Source of the DNA: a virus
Direction: 5' to 3' (one strand)
DNA: 54,084 nucleotides
Virus record (IMG/VR): IMGVR_UViG_3300048686_000814
Location: 1-54,084 of that record
In this document: positions 10,093 through 17,375 of the stretch, in pieces
Numbering within the stretch: the first letter of the stretch is position 1
Layout of the letters: every line of letters starts with the position of its first letter
Made by a program: the position numbers and the translations under genes
Notes under the pieces: model-generated
Database searches by the model: none
What the model saw: only the letters and a program-made list of their open reading frames with translations
What the model was told of the DNA's origin: nothing

Positions 10093-11849
10093 TGTATACT
10101 ATTGCTAAATCTATAATCTTTAGTTTATTATATTTATATACATCATTAGTTTATAGCCAAACCAGTTATACTGGTAATTTAGTTGATAATAATTGGAGTA
10201 ATGGATATCCTGTGTCTACACTAACATGCTGGCAAGCAGGTGATCCTAATTGTAGTCCGGGAACACCATATATAAGACCTGATGGTAACATAAATTTTAG
10301 TTATAATGCGACAGAATTGTATCAAGCACGAGCAATAGCAGATGTGCTACCAAATTCAGGTACAGGCTTAATTGCTACAGGATTCCAATTTAATTGGCGT
10401 AGTAAAAACGGAAATGGTTGGGACAATGGTGCTTTAGATACTCTGCAGGCCTATGTTCAAATGTACAGCAAGGGTGGCCAATGGATAGAAGCACAAACTT
10501 ATAACCTAAATTTTATACACGATTGGACTGACTTTTCATGGTCAGGAAACTTTACCAAGGAGCGCAGAGGCAGTGATCTAGGCACTATACTCTACGGTTT
10601 CTATGGTAGAGACAACAATTATTGGGTAGGACCATATGGGCCAGAGATTACTAATGTAAGTTTTAGCTTACGCTATCAACCTGATCCTTGTGTAGTAAAT
10701 CCACTACATAGTACAGAATGTCCTGGATTTTTAACAGCAATTAATAAACCCATACCTGGCCTAGCAGAAGCCAGTGCTAGTTATAGCCTAACAACTACCC
10801 AATCAAGTTCAATAATACCATCACCTAGCGTCAGTACTGCTATGAGTGTGATTAAATTAAACGCTCAACGCGACTTGGCCGCGGCAGAAACTGCTATTGA
10901 ACAAAATACTAACACAGAAAAAACAAGCAACCAAACCGCTTTGGCTATTGCTATGCCTACACAAAACTTGGCAACATCTGCTACTAAGTCTACGAATCGC
11001 GGCCAAGACACACAAACAATAGGACAAGAACAAGAACAATCATCGGGTTTACCAACAACCGCAGCAGTCTCAGTCAGCGTACCAATCCAATTACCACAAA
11101 TGTCAAGACCGGTGCAAAGAGCAGACTCTCAAACAAGGTCAGACTCTGCGGTAGAGATTGTATCATTAGATCAATTGCTGGCACCACCACAGATAAATCA
11201 ACAGTTGGTTACAACCACAGCAGTATCATTGCCTCCCACACCCGCTCGCACCAGTTCTACTAGCCAAACACAAGATATTGATACCAGTGCCGCAGTACAA
11301 GTAGCCATAATTAGAATGCCAGAACCAACGCAGGTTCAAATAGATCAAAGTCAGTCAACATTGCCAGAGCGTCCCATACAAGAGAATAGTACTATTGCTA
11401 TGCCCGCAGTAATACAACCTGCAATGGCCGCAGCAGTTGTGCCAGAACCACCGCAGGCTGAATCCCCTAGACCACCGCAAGTGGAAACTGCCACAGTAGA
11501 TGCACCCACTAATATCATCGCTACAGCCCTAATAGATCGTACCAATCCACTTAATGACATGTTAAACGGGCAACAGCAGATGACACAATCTGGTCCGGTA
11601 TTTGCGGGTCCAGCAGTCAAATCAAACACAGCAGACAATGACTTGGCAGGCGGAGTCAGTATCAGTCAAATTGCTCGTGTGCCAGCAGGATTTGATGTCT
11701 ACACAAATTTAGCTATAAGAGAAATAGCCTTTTATCAACCAAAGGAAATCTATCGTGGTCAACGCACTGTAGACAATGTTCGAGCCTTGCGTAGCCTAGG
11801 ACAAGACGCAAAACACCAAGAAATAATAGACCAACAATATAGGAGGTAA
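10092..11849 (+). CDS. Secreted protein with globular N-terminal domain and low-complexity tail
   Basis: 585 aa. The signal peptide is about residues 1-23 (ending VYSQ). Residues ~24-215 form a Trp/Tyr-rich, probably beta-sandwich domain (TGFQFNWRSKNGNGWDNG, FIHDWTDFSWSG, TNVSFSLRY) that could bind glycans. Residues ~215-520 are Pro/Gln/Ser/Ala/Thr-rich with little predicted fold, and the last ~60 are again ordered (DVYTNLAIREIAFYQPKE). It overlaps the preceding secreted repeat gene by 1 nt, so the two are likely made together and may act as partners. No family is recognised. Confidence 0.65.
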   Translation: MYTIAKSIIFSLLYLYTSLVYSQTSYTGNLVDNNWSNGYPVSTLTCWQAGDPNCSPGTPYIRPDGNINFSYNATELYQARAIADVLPNSGTGLIATGFQFNWRSKNGNGWDNGALDTLQAYVQMYSKGGQWIEAQTYNLNFIHDWTDFSWSGNFTKERRGSDLGTILYGFYGRDNNYWVGPYGPEITNVSFSLRYQPDPCVVNPLHSTECPGFLTAINKPIPGLAEASASYSLTTTQSSSIIPSPSVSTAMSVIKLNAQRDLAAAETAIEQNTNTEKTSNQTALAIAMPTQNLATSATKSTNRGQDTQTIGQEQEQSSGLPTTAAVSVSVPIQLPQMSRPVQRADSQTRSDSAVEIVSLDQLLAPPQINQQLVTTTAVSLPPTPARTSSTSQTQDIDTSAAVQVAIIRMPEPTQVQIDQSQSTLPERPIQENSTIAMPAVIQPAMAAAVVPEPPQAESPRPPQVETATVDAPTNIIATALIDRTNPLNDMLNGQQQMTQSGPVFAGPAVKSNTADNDLAGGVSISQIARVPAGFDVYTNLAIREIAFYQPKEIYRGQRTVDNVRALRSLGQDAKHQEIIDQQYRR

Positions 11850-11850
11850 T

Positions 11851-11955
11851 ATGGAAATAGGTAATACAAATTATACAGCATTACTACATGTCATATTATT
11901 TATATTTAGTTTATGGATTCTAGCAACTTCAATTAGAGGAAGCAAAGATGAGTGA
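11851..11955 (+). CDS. Small single-pass membrane protein, 34 aa
   Basis: The ATG at 11851 is preceded by a strong AGGAGGT ribosome site that overlaps the upstream stop. The 34-aa product has one hydrophobic segment (LLHVILFIFSLWILA) followed by a short basic/acidic tail. Its stop overlaps the ATG of the next gene by 8 nt. A holin-like or regulatory micro-membrane protein is possible but not shown. Confidence 0.65.
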   Translation: MEIGNTNYTALLHVILFIFSLWILATSIRGSKDE

Positions 11956-12601
11956 GGAAAAAGTAAACTTAGATAAAAAAGTTGATGAACTTGAAGCCGC
12001 AGCTAAAAAGTATGCTAGTAAAGATACTGTTATTAGCATAGGTGGATACGATTTTACTCCTGCTAAATTAATGGTTGCTGCTACTATATTAAGTAGTGTA
12101 CTTGGTGCATTATACGGTGCTTTTGAAGTCTATAAAGATTATATAGGTATGAAGAAAAAGATTGCAGAATATGTTAGTCCTGATTTTAGCGAGTTTGATA
12201 AAAGATTGGCAGTTATCGAAGAAAACTCTACTAAAACTGCTCAGGCTGTGCAGGAAGGTAGTGATAAAACTGCTGAGTATACTCGTGATATTAAAAACGA
12301 CTTAAAGAGTGATATACGACGGCTAGAAAAAGTAGTAGAAGAAGTAGAGCGTAATAATAAACAAATTAGTCGTGATGTAGATAAAGCAATTGCAGAAGCT
12401 AAAACTGAAATACGAGCAGCCCAAAAACAAGTTGATACTGCTAGTACGCAGTTAAATAAAGATGTTAGTTTGGCAGTTAGAAATACTGAGCAACAACTTC
12501 GTGCTCAAGATAGAGAAGTAGATCAAAAATTAAAAGCCTTAGAGAGAAAAATAGCAGATGATCTTAAAAAGGCACTTGATAATCCACTAGCTAATAAGTA
12601 G
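11948..12601 (+). CDS. Membrane-anchored coiled-coil protein
   Basis: 217 aa. One hydrophobic segment at about residues 43-60 (AATILSSVLGALYGAF) is followed by a highly charged helical region (about 75-215) with heptad character. Some regions resemble methyl-accepting or spanin-like helical rods. It lies in a run of six membrane or exported proteins between the secreted pair and PhoH. The function is unknown. Confidence 0.65.
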   Translation: MSEEKVNLDKKVDELEAAAKKYASKDTVISIGGYDFTPAKLMVAATILSSVLGALYGAFEVYKDYIGMKKKIAEYVSPDFSEFDKRLAVIEENSTKTAQAVQEGSDKTAEYTRDIKNDLKSDIRRLEKVVEEVERNNKQISRDVDKAIAEAKTEIRAAQKQVDTASTQLNKDVSLAVRNTEQQLRAQDREVDQKLKALERKIADDLKKALDNPLANK

Positions 12602-12610
12602 AGGCAGTTT

Positions 12611-13138
12611 ATGACAGAAAAAACAGAAATCAAACCATTAACACGTAGCGAAAAAGAAGCTAAAATTAAGGATAAGGCAGGGTTTGTTATTGTGTTTCTT
12701 GCCGCATTATTAGCCATTAATACAATGATCGGTGGAAGTAATAGTAGCAAAATACAAAATAATACTATACAGGCTAACAACATGTGGGCTTGGTATCAAG
12801 CAAAAAATGTACGTGGTGTACTATATGAGATTAATGCCCTAGAAACTAATAAGCCGGAAAATAAGGATAAATTTCTTGCCGAAGCTAAACGTATGAGCGA
12901 TGATAAGAAAGATATTATGGAAAAGGCTAAGCTATTAGAAGCTGAACGCGATGAAGCTAAAAAACGCAGTCCCTGGTTTACTTGGGGCGGTAGCATATTA
13001 CAAATTAGTATTGTACTGTTAACGGCAAGTATTTTAGCAGCTAGTATGCCAATGTTTTACGTAAGCACTGTTGTTGGACTTGCCGGAGCATTTATAGTAA
13101 GTCAAGCACTATGGATGTGGTTGCCGTGGTTAGGGTAG
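12611..13138 (+). CDS. DUF4337-like membrane protein
   Basis: 175 aa. An N-terminal membrane segment (VIVFLAALLAINTMIG) is followed by NNMWAWYQAKNVRGVLYE, an acidic/basic helix, and two or three C-terminal hydrophobic segments. The helix, NMWAWYQAK motif and C-terminal pair match my memory of the DUF4337 family of uncharacterised bacterial inner-membrane proteins, seen also in phages. It is preceded by an AGAGGCAG ribosome site. The last 28 nt overlap the following lipoprotein gene. Confidence 0.65.
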   Translation: MTEKTEIKPLTRSEKEAKIKDKAGFVIVFLAALLAINTMIGGSNSSKIQNNTIQANNMWAWYQAKNVRGVLYEINALETNKPENKDKFLAEAKRMSDDKKDIMEKAKLLEAERDEAKKRSPWFTWGGSILQISIVLLTASILAASMPMFYVSTVVGLAGAFIVSQALWMWLPWLG

Positions 13139-13347
13139 TATTATTATCGCTGCTATTAGCTAGTTGTAGTGATATGTATAGGTACCCCTGTCAAAATCCA
13201 GATAATTGGGAGCATAAGGTATGTAAAAAACCTTATTGCAGTGCTAACGGCACTTGCCCAGAAGATTTAACTCCATATGAAAAAGATCGTGTAACTAGTA
13301 AAACAACTACTACACCAGCACAAGCAGCAGTAAAGGATTGTAAATGA
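13111..13347 (+). CDS. Small cysteine-rich lipoprotein
   Basis: 78 aa. A hydrophobic N-terminus ends in the lipobox LLASC (Cys19), followed by a mature part with paired cysteines (YPCQNPDNWEHKVCKKPYC, NGTCPEDL) and a Thr-rich tail. The start overlaps the upstream gene; in-frame GTG codons just downstream are alternative starts. The PxNWExxxCKKPxC pattern recurs in phage lipoproteins of unknown role. It could be a second envelope-linking or superinfection-exclusion lipoprotein. Confidence 0.6.
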   Translation: MDVVAVVRVVLLSLLLASCSDMYRYPCQNPDNWEHKVCKKPYCSANGTCPEDLTPYEKDRVTSKTTTTPAQAAVKDCK

Positions 13348-13796
13348 TTAAAGATTTTTTCGTAGGGCCACGCTATACTGAAGAAGAGTTAATGGCTAGG
13401 CTCAAATTTTTTATAGGTATGGTACTAGCACTAACATTATTTGGTATCGTATTTGTAGTTCTTTACAGTTTAATATTCGTAACACAACCAATGAACGGTA
13501 TTAGTCCTGTAGATAATAAGTTTTTTGAATTAATTATTCCTATTGCTACATTTTTAACAGGTACACTTAGTGGTATTATGTTAGCCAGTGGTGACAAGGA
13601 AGCCCAAAAAGCAGCCCTACAAGCTGCAAACAAAGGTTGGGATAAGCCACCAGGCCCACCACCTATGTCTCCTGCTACAGTTACCCTAGGTAATAATGGC
13701 AGTATAAACATAGCACCATCATCTGGTGGTAATCAAGTAACTGTTGGGTTTGGCGGTAAAGCCGCCCCACCTCAACCAGTATTTCCAGAACTATAA
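13344..13796 (+). CDS. Two-pass membrane protein with disordered C-terminus
   Basis: 150 aa. Hydrophobic segments lie at about 22-47 and 63-85, separated by a short loop (VTQPMNGISPVDNKFFE). The tail is Gly/Pro/Asn-rich. The start overlaps the preceding lipoprotein stop (ATGA). The two-segment topology and the place downstream of the lysis genes make it one candidate for a holin, though the long polar tail is atypical. Confidence 0.6.
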   Translation: MIKDFFVGPRYTEEELMARLKFFIGMVLALTLFGIVFVVLYSLIFVTQPMNGISPVDNKFFELIIPIATFLTGTLSGIMLASGDKEAQKAALQAANKGWDKPPGPPPMSPATVTLGNNGSINIAPSSGGNQVTVGFGGKAAPPQPVFPEL

Positions 13797-13808
13797 TAGG
13801 AAATTTAT

Positions 13809-14096
13809 ATGACTAAAATTTTATTAGCATTTATGGCTTCTGCATTATTATTGCAACCAGCAATTGCTGCTGATCCACCAAAAAAAGAGGAAAAAGCACC
13901 TGCTAAAGTAGAAGCTAAAAAAGATGAGCCAGCAAAGAAAGAAGAAAAGGCTCCTGCTAAGAAAGAAAAAGCTTGTATTGATAAAGTAAAAGATGGCAAA
14001 CCTGTAATTGGTAAAGATGGAAAACCAGAGCAAGTTTGTAAAGAAGTTAAGGTTCATGAAAAGTTAGATGGGCACAAAGTACCAGATAAAAAATAA
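13809..14096 (+). CDS. Exported Lys/Glu/Pro-rich small protein
   Basis: 95 aa. The signal peptide is residues 1-21 (ending AIAA). The mature protein is low complexity (repeats of KKEEKAPAK) with two cysteines near the C-terminus (ACIDKVKDGKP and EQVCKEVKV) that could form a disulphide in the periplasm. It is preceded by AGGAAATTT. No family assigned. Confidence 0.6.
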   Translation: MTKILLAFMASALLLQPAIAADPPKKEEKAPAKVEAKKDEPAKKEEKAPAKKEKACIDKVKDGKPVIGKDGKPEQVCKEVKVHEKLDGHKVPDKK

Positions 14097-14120
14097 TAAA
14101 CCTTAACAAGGAAACTTTTC

Positions 14121-14804
14121 ATGGCCAAAAGCAGTGCTAAAAAATTACGCAGTGTACAACGAGATAATGTTGTTCCCCTGGAAATAGGTTTTGAAAATGT
14201 AAAACCACTTAATTATATTCAAGAAGAATATTTAAAGGCTATACATGAAAATAGTATAATTTTTGGTATAGGTAGTGCAGGCACTGGTAAAACCTATATT
14301 GCAGCAACATATGCGGCTGGTGAGTTATTTCACCGCCGTATAAAAAAGATTATACTAACTAGACCAAATATAGAAACAGGCCGAGGATTAGGATTTTTGC
14401 CTGGTACTCTAGAAGAAAAGTATGCTCCCTATCTTGAACCTTTTGACCAAATTTTTTCAAATAGTTTAGGACGCGGATTTTACGAATATGCACTAAATAA
14501 AAAACAAATAGAACCTAAACCGCTGGGATTTATGCGTGGACTAACATTTGATGATTGTATAGTTTTACTTGACGAAGCACAAAATGCAACTAGAGATGAA
14601 ATGAAAATGATCTTGTCACGCATAGGTAAAAACTGTAAAATAATAATTAGCGGAGATCACGATCAAAGTGATATTAGTAACAGTGGGCTATTAGATGCTA
14701 CAAATAGATTAGAGCATATAGAAGGTATCGAAGTTGTTAGATTTCGTGACGAAGATATTGTACGTAGCAAATTATGTAAACAAATAATTTTAGCATATAA
14801 ATAG
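14121..14804 (+). CDS. phoH: PhoH-like ATPase
   Basis: 227 aa, the length of the minimal PhoH domain. The Walker A loop is GSAGTGKTY (about residues 51-59). ILTRPNIETGRGLGFLPGT is a PhoH hallmark, Walker B is VLLDEAQN, and sensor-like IISGDHDQSDI follows. PhoH proteins are P-loop NTPases of the helicase fold, common in phages of aquatic bacteria and linked to phosphate stress or RNA metabolism; the role in infection is unsettled. It has its own ribosome site (AAGGAAAC) and is followed 11 nt later by a small membrane protein and the cyclase. Confidence 0.9.
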   Translation: MAKSSAKKLRSVQRDNVVPLEIGFENVKPLNYIQEEYLKAIHENSIIFGIGSAGTGKTYIAATYAAGELFHRRIKKIILTRPNIETGRGLGFLPGTLEEKYAPYLEPFDQIFSNSLGRGFYEYALNKKQIEPKPLGFMRGLTFDDCIVLLDEAQNATRDEMKMILSRIGKNCKIIISGDHDQSDISNSGLLDATNRLEHIEGIEVVRFRDEDIVRSKLCKQIILAYK

Positions 14805-14815
14805 GAGCACTAGCT

Positions 14816-15004
14816 ATGGAAACTGTTACAGACGCTGTAGGTAAACTTTGGTTTTTAGGTGCTGGAATAGTTGCCATAGCTGCCTACGCTGTTACTATTA
14901 AAGTAAGATTAGACTACTTAGAAAAAAACTATGATCGTCAAATTACTGCACTTTGGGATCAGGTTAATAAATTAGTAAAAGACGTAAGAAACAATGGAAA
15001 CTAA
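14816..15004 (+). CDS. Small membrane protein upstream of the cyclase
   Basis: 62 aa. One membrane segment (about residues 12-28, LWFLGAGIVAIAAYAV) is followed by a charged amphipathic helix (RLDYLEKNYDRQITALWDQV). The ribosome site is GGAGCAC. The last 11 nt overlap the cyclase start, so the two are co-translated; it might anchor or regulate the soluble cyclase (inference). Confidence 0.6.
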   Translation: METVTDAVGKLWFLGAGIVAIAAYAVTIKVRLDYLEKNYDRQITALWDQVNKLVKDVRNNGN

Positions 15005-16217
15005 ATTAGCTACTATTATATGCAGCGATGTTATAGGCTATAGTTCGTTAATGCAAAAAGACGAACAAGGTACACTAGCTAAGTTAGATGTTTGCAGAGC
15101 CATAATTGATAAGCTAATTTTAGAATACAGAGGAAGATTGTTTAATACAGGCGGAGATAGTGTACTTATTGAATTTGCTAGTGCAGTAGATGCCGTTCGG
15201 TTTGGCGTTGCAATGCAGACACAAATGCATAAGTTGAATAATGGACTACGTTGGCGTGTAGGCATGCATGTAGGTGAAGTATGGATATATGGCACTAACC
15301 TAATGGGCGATGCCGTTAACTTAGCGGCTCGTACAGAAAGTCTAGCTGATCTTGGTGGTGTTACTATGACTGATAGCGTGTATAGACTAGTTAATGCAAA
15401 AATAAAAGACCTTAAATTTACTAGTCGTGGCCAGCAAGCGTTTAAAAATGTAGAGCCTATGGAGATCTGGAGTGTAGGTATACCAGGTAGTGAACCTAAT
15501 CCGCACTTAAATAAGCAAACAGTTAAGCCAACTAAAACTAAAAGTCATACCGAATTAGTAAATGCTATATTAAACGATCAAGCTGCTCGCAATCGTACAT
15601 TAAACGATGCAATTGCGTTTAAACACGATCAAAAGTATAACGCAGCAACAAGAATATTAATGTGGAGAAGTATTAAAAATGATCCGCAGGCAGTAGATGA
15701 ACTAATAAATATGCTGCAAAAGAAAATTGTTCCCGATGACCTACAACCTTATGTTTATGCCGTATTTAGAGAAATATATACAAAATTAACTAGTGAAACA
15801 GCATTAAAAATTGTTGAATTAGTAAAAGACACAAGTCATAGCTTAGCTATGCAAGTATTACGACATGCTGCTAGGGTTAATGAACAAGCAAATCAACAAT
15901 TAGCGAATATGGTATTTAATGATCCACACAGTAGTCAGTCAGATATTGAAAACTTACTTGGCGATTTAAAAGAGTCGGCGTCAAAACGTAATATTAGTAG
16001 TATGCTTAATTTGGGTAAATACTATTTACAAATACAAGATAAAAAAAGTGCTTTTCGCTGGCTGTACGCTGCTAGAGCAGAGCGAAATACAGAAGCCCAA
16101 AATTTATTAGAGCAATTAATAAAAACGATAAGTAAAAGTGATTTCAATAATTTCAAAACTGATGCAGATGCACTGGTAGACGAAATTAAATTTATAGATG
16201 ATAATCGCATGAGATAA
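14994..16217 (+). CDS. Class III nucleotidyl cyclase with helical-repeat C-terminus
   Basis: 407 aa. Residues 1-160 are a complete class III cyclase domain: metal-binding Asp12 in IICSDVIGYS and Asp55 in FNTGGDSVLIEF, and transition-state Asn109 and Arg113 in MGDAVNLAARTES. The two usual purine-selecting positions, Lys and Asp in adenylyl cyclases, appear to be Asn51 and Asn102, so the base used (A, G, C or U) cannot be read from sequence. Residues ~180-400 are helical, ending in a Sel1/TPR-like repeat (KYYLQIQDKKSAFRWLYAARAE). No membrane segment or receiver domain is present. It overlaps the upstream small membrane protein. The product would be a cyclic nucleotide made in the infected cell. 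Confidence 0.88.
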   Translation: METKLATIICSDVIGYSSLMQKDEQGTLAKLDVCRAIIDKLILEYRGRLFNTGGDSVLIEFASAVDAVRFGVAMQTQMHKLNNGLRWRVGMHVGEVWIYGTNLMGDAVNLAARTESLADLGGVTMTDSVYRLVNAKIKDLKFTSRGQQAFKNVEPMEIWSVGIPGSEPNPHLNKQTVKPTKTKSHTELVNAILNDQAARNRTLNDAIAFKHDQKYNAATRILMWRSIKNDPQAVDELINMLQKKIVPDDLQPYVYAVFREIYTKLTSETALKIVELVKDTSHSLAMQVLRHAARVNEQANQQLANMVFNDPHSSQSDIENLLGDLKESASKRNISSMLNLGKYYLQIQDKKSAFRWLYAARAERNTEAQNLLEQLIKTISKSDFNNFKTDADALVDEIKFIDDNRMR

Positions 16218-16228
16218 TAGGAGTTATC

Positions 16229-16873
16229 ATGGCTAAAACGTATAAACCAACAAGCGGCATGGCCAGTGCCGCCAAAAGAGCACTAAAGTGGAAACAAGAA
16301 GGTAAAGCCGGTGGCACACTTGTTGGCTTAGCTAGAGCTAATCAATTAAAGGATCGAGATCCACTATCGGCAAGTGTAGTGTTACGCATGTACAGCTTTT
16401 TTAGCCGTCATGAAGTAGATAAGAAAGCTACAGGTTTTTACAGTGGACAAGAAGGCTTTCCTAGTAAAGGTAGAGTAGCTTGGGATTTGTGGGGCGGTGA
16501 TGGTGGATATAGTTGGAGTAGTGCTAAGCGTAATCAAATTATGCGTGAGCGTGAAGGAAAAGCACTTCAACTGGTACGCATAGCACAAAAAGGCATGATT
16601 AGTAAACCACTGCGTATGATGGCAGCACAGGTAATTGAAAATTATGCTAATAGTAATATCAGTGAAGACTTAGAGGCTTTTGGTCAATTTATGTACCATG
16701 CAGAATTATTACGTAATGATCACTTAGATATTTATCTCCTAGATCTACACCGTGTAGATCAACCTTATCGTGATATACTCGTAGAAGTATTTAGTCAACT
16801 AGATGACATGCACGATGGTGATAATAGTATAGATGACGAAGATAGTGATGATGACACACCTCTAAGTTTATAA
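16229..16873 (+). CDS. Conserved phage protein with SFFSRHEVDK / WDLWGGD motifs
   Basis: 214 aa. N-terminal MASAAKRALKWKQEG, then MYSFFSRHEVDK, GFPSKGRVAWDLWGGDGGYSW. I remember this combination from hypothetical proteins in many phages, sometimes next to or fused with head protease or scaffold modules. The C-terminal 25 residues are very acidic (DDEDSDDD). Ribosome site AGGAG. The function is unknown; DNA or head-assembly association is a guess. Confidence 0.65.
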   Translation: MAKTYKPTSGMASAAKRALKWKQEGKAGGTLVGLARANQLKDRDPLSASVVLRMYSFFSRHEVDKKATGFYSGQEGFPSKGRVAWDLWGGDGGYSWSSAKRNQIMREREGKALQLVRIAQKGMISKPLRMMAAQVIENYANSNISEDLEAFGQFMYHAELLRNDHLDIYLLDLHRVDQPYRDILVEVFSQLDDMHDGDNSIDDEDSDDDTPLSL

Positions 16874-17172
16874 TGCGAGTTAGACTGCCGCCCAAAAATA
16901 TGAATCAAGGCATATATTGGGTATCTACTTATCTTAAATATAATCTTGATAAGCCGCCTAAAGTGGCGAAACCAACAAAGCAAGAAGAATATAGACAAGT
17001 ATTACACAGTATCCTAAAAGAATATACACTAGACTTAGAAGATTATCCAGAAGATTTTCAAGAACATATAGTTGAAATACACAGAGTTTTAGGTCTAAAA
17101 TCAATAACTAAAAAACATATGCAAAAAATAGTTGATACTATTGATGTTTTAGTTGAAAAATATAAACAATAA
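16873..17172 (+). CDS. Hypothetical protein, 99 aa, last + strand gene
   Basis: 99 aa. The ATG overlaps the preceding stop (TAATG). A basic N-terminus (MRVRLPPKN) is followed by a helical, Lys/Glu-rich body. It ends a few bases before the point where the coding strand flips. No domain recognised. Confidence 0.6.
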   Translation: MRVRLPPKNMNQGIYWVSTYLKYNLDKPPKVAKPTKQEEYRQVLHSILKEYTLDLEDYPEDFQEHIVEIHRVLGLKSITKKHMQKIVDTIDVLVEKYKQ

Positions 17173-17192
17173 ATAAGCGGGCTTTTTTATTA
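17171..17192. terminator. Weak hairpin at the convergent junction
   Basis: AAATAAG, loop CGGG, CTTTTTTATT: a short AT-rich stem with one mismatch, with T tracts on the + strand and A tracts on the other. It lies exactly between the convergent + and - gene blocks and could terminate from both sides. The stem is weak, so confidence is low. Confidence 0.35.
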
Positions 17193-17375
17193 TTTTACTA
17201 CTTCTAATCTCTTTTCATCTTCTAAGTTTAGTTGTGGTCTAGCTTGCTCTTGTAACTTTTGAGTAAGTGGATTTGATATTTTTGCTGGCAATTCTTGTAA
17301 TCCGGCAATAATAATATTAGCTTCTTCGTATGTTACTGTAAATGTTAATTCTACGTTGTTCATTTTATTGGACAT
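17190..17375 (-). CDS. Hypothetical protein, 61 aa, last gene of the - strand block
   Basis: 61 aa, acidic/basic mixed. The ELTFTVTYEEANIIIAGLQELPAK stretch is widely seen in small phage proteins of unknown role. It overlaps the end of the ribonucleotide reductase gene by 16 nt, so it is probably co-expressed with it. Confidence 0.6.
   Translation of the reverse strand: MSNKMNNVELTFTVTYEEANIIIAGLQELPAKISNPLTQKLQEQARPQLNLEDEKRLEVVK

Noticed and set aside
14121-14804. PhoH and Hsp20 as signs of a cyanophage.
   Set aside because: No photosynthesis or cyanophage-specific carbon genes are present, and the spanin/barrel/tag features fit a heterotrophic proteobacterial host better.
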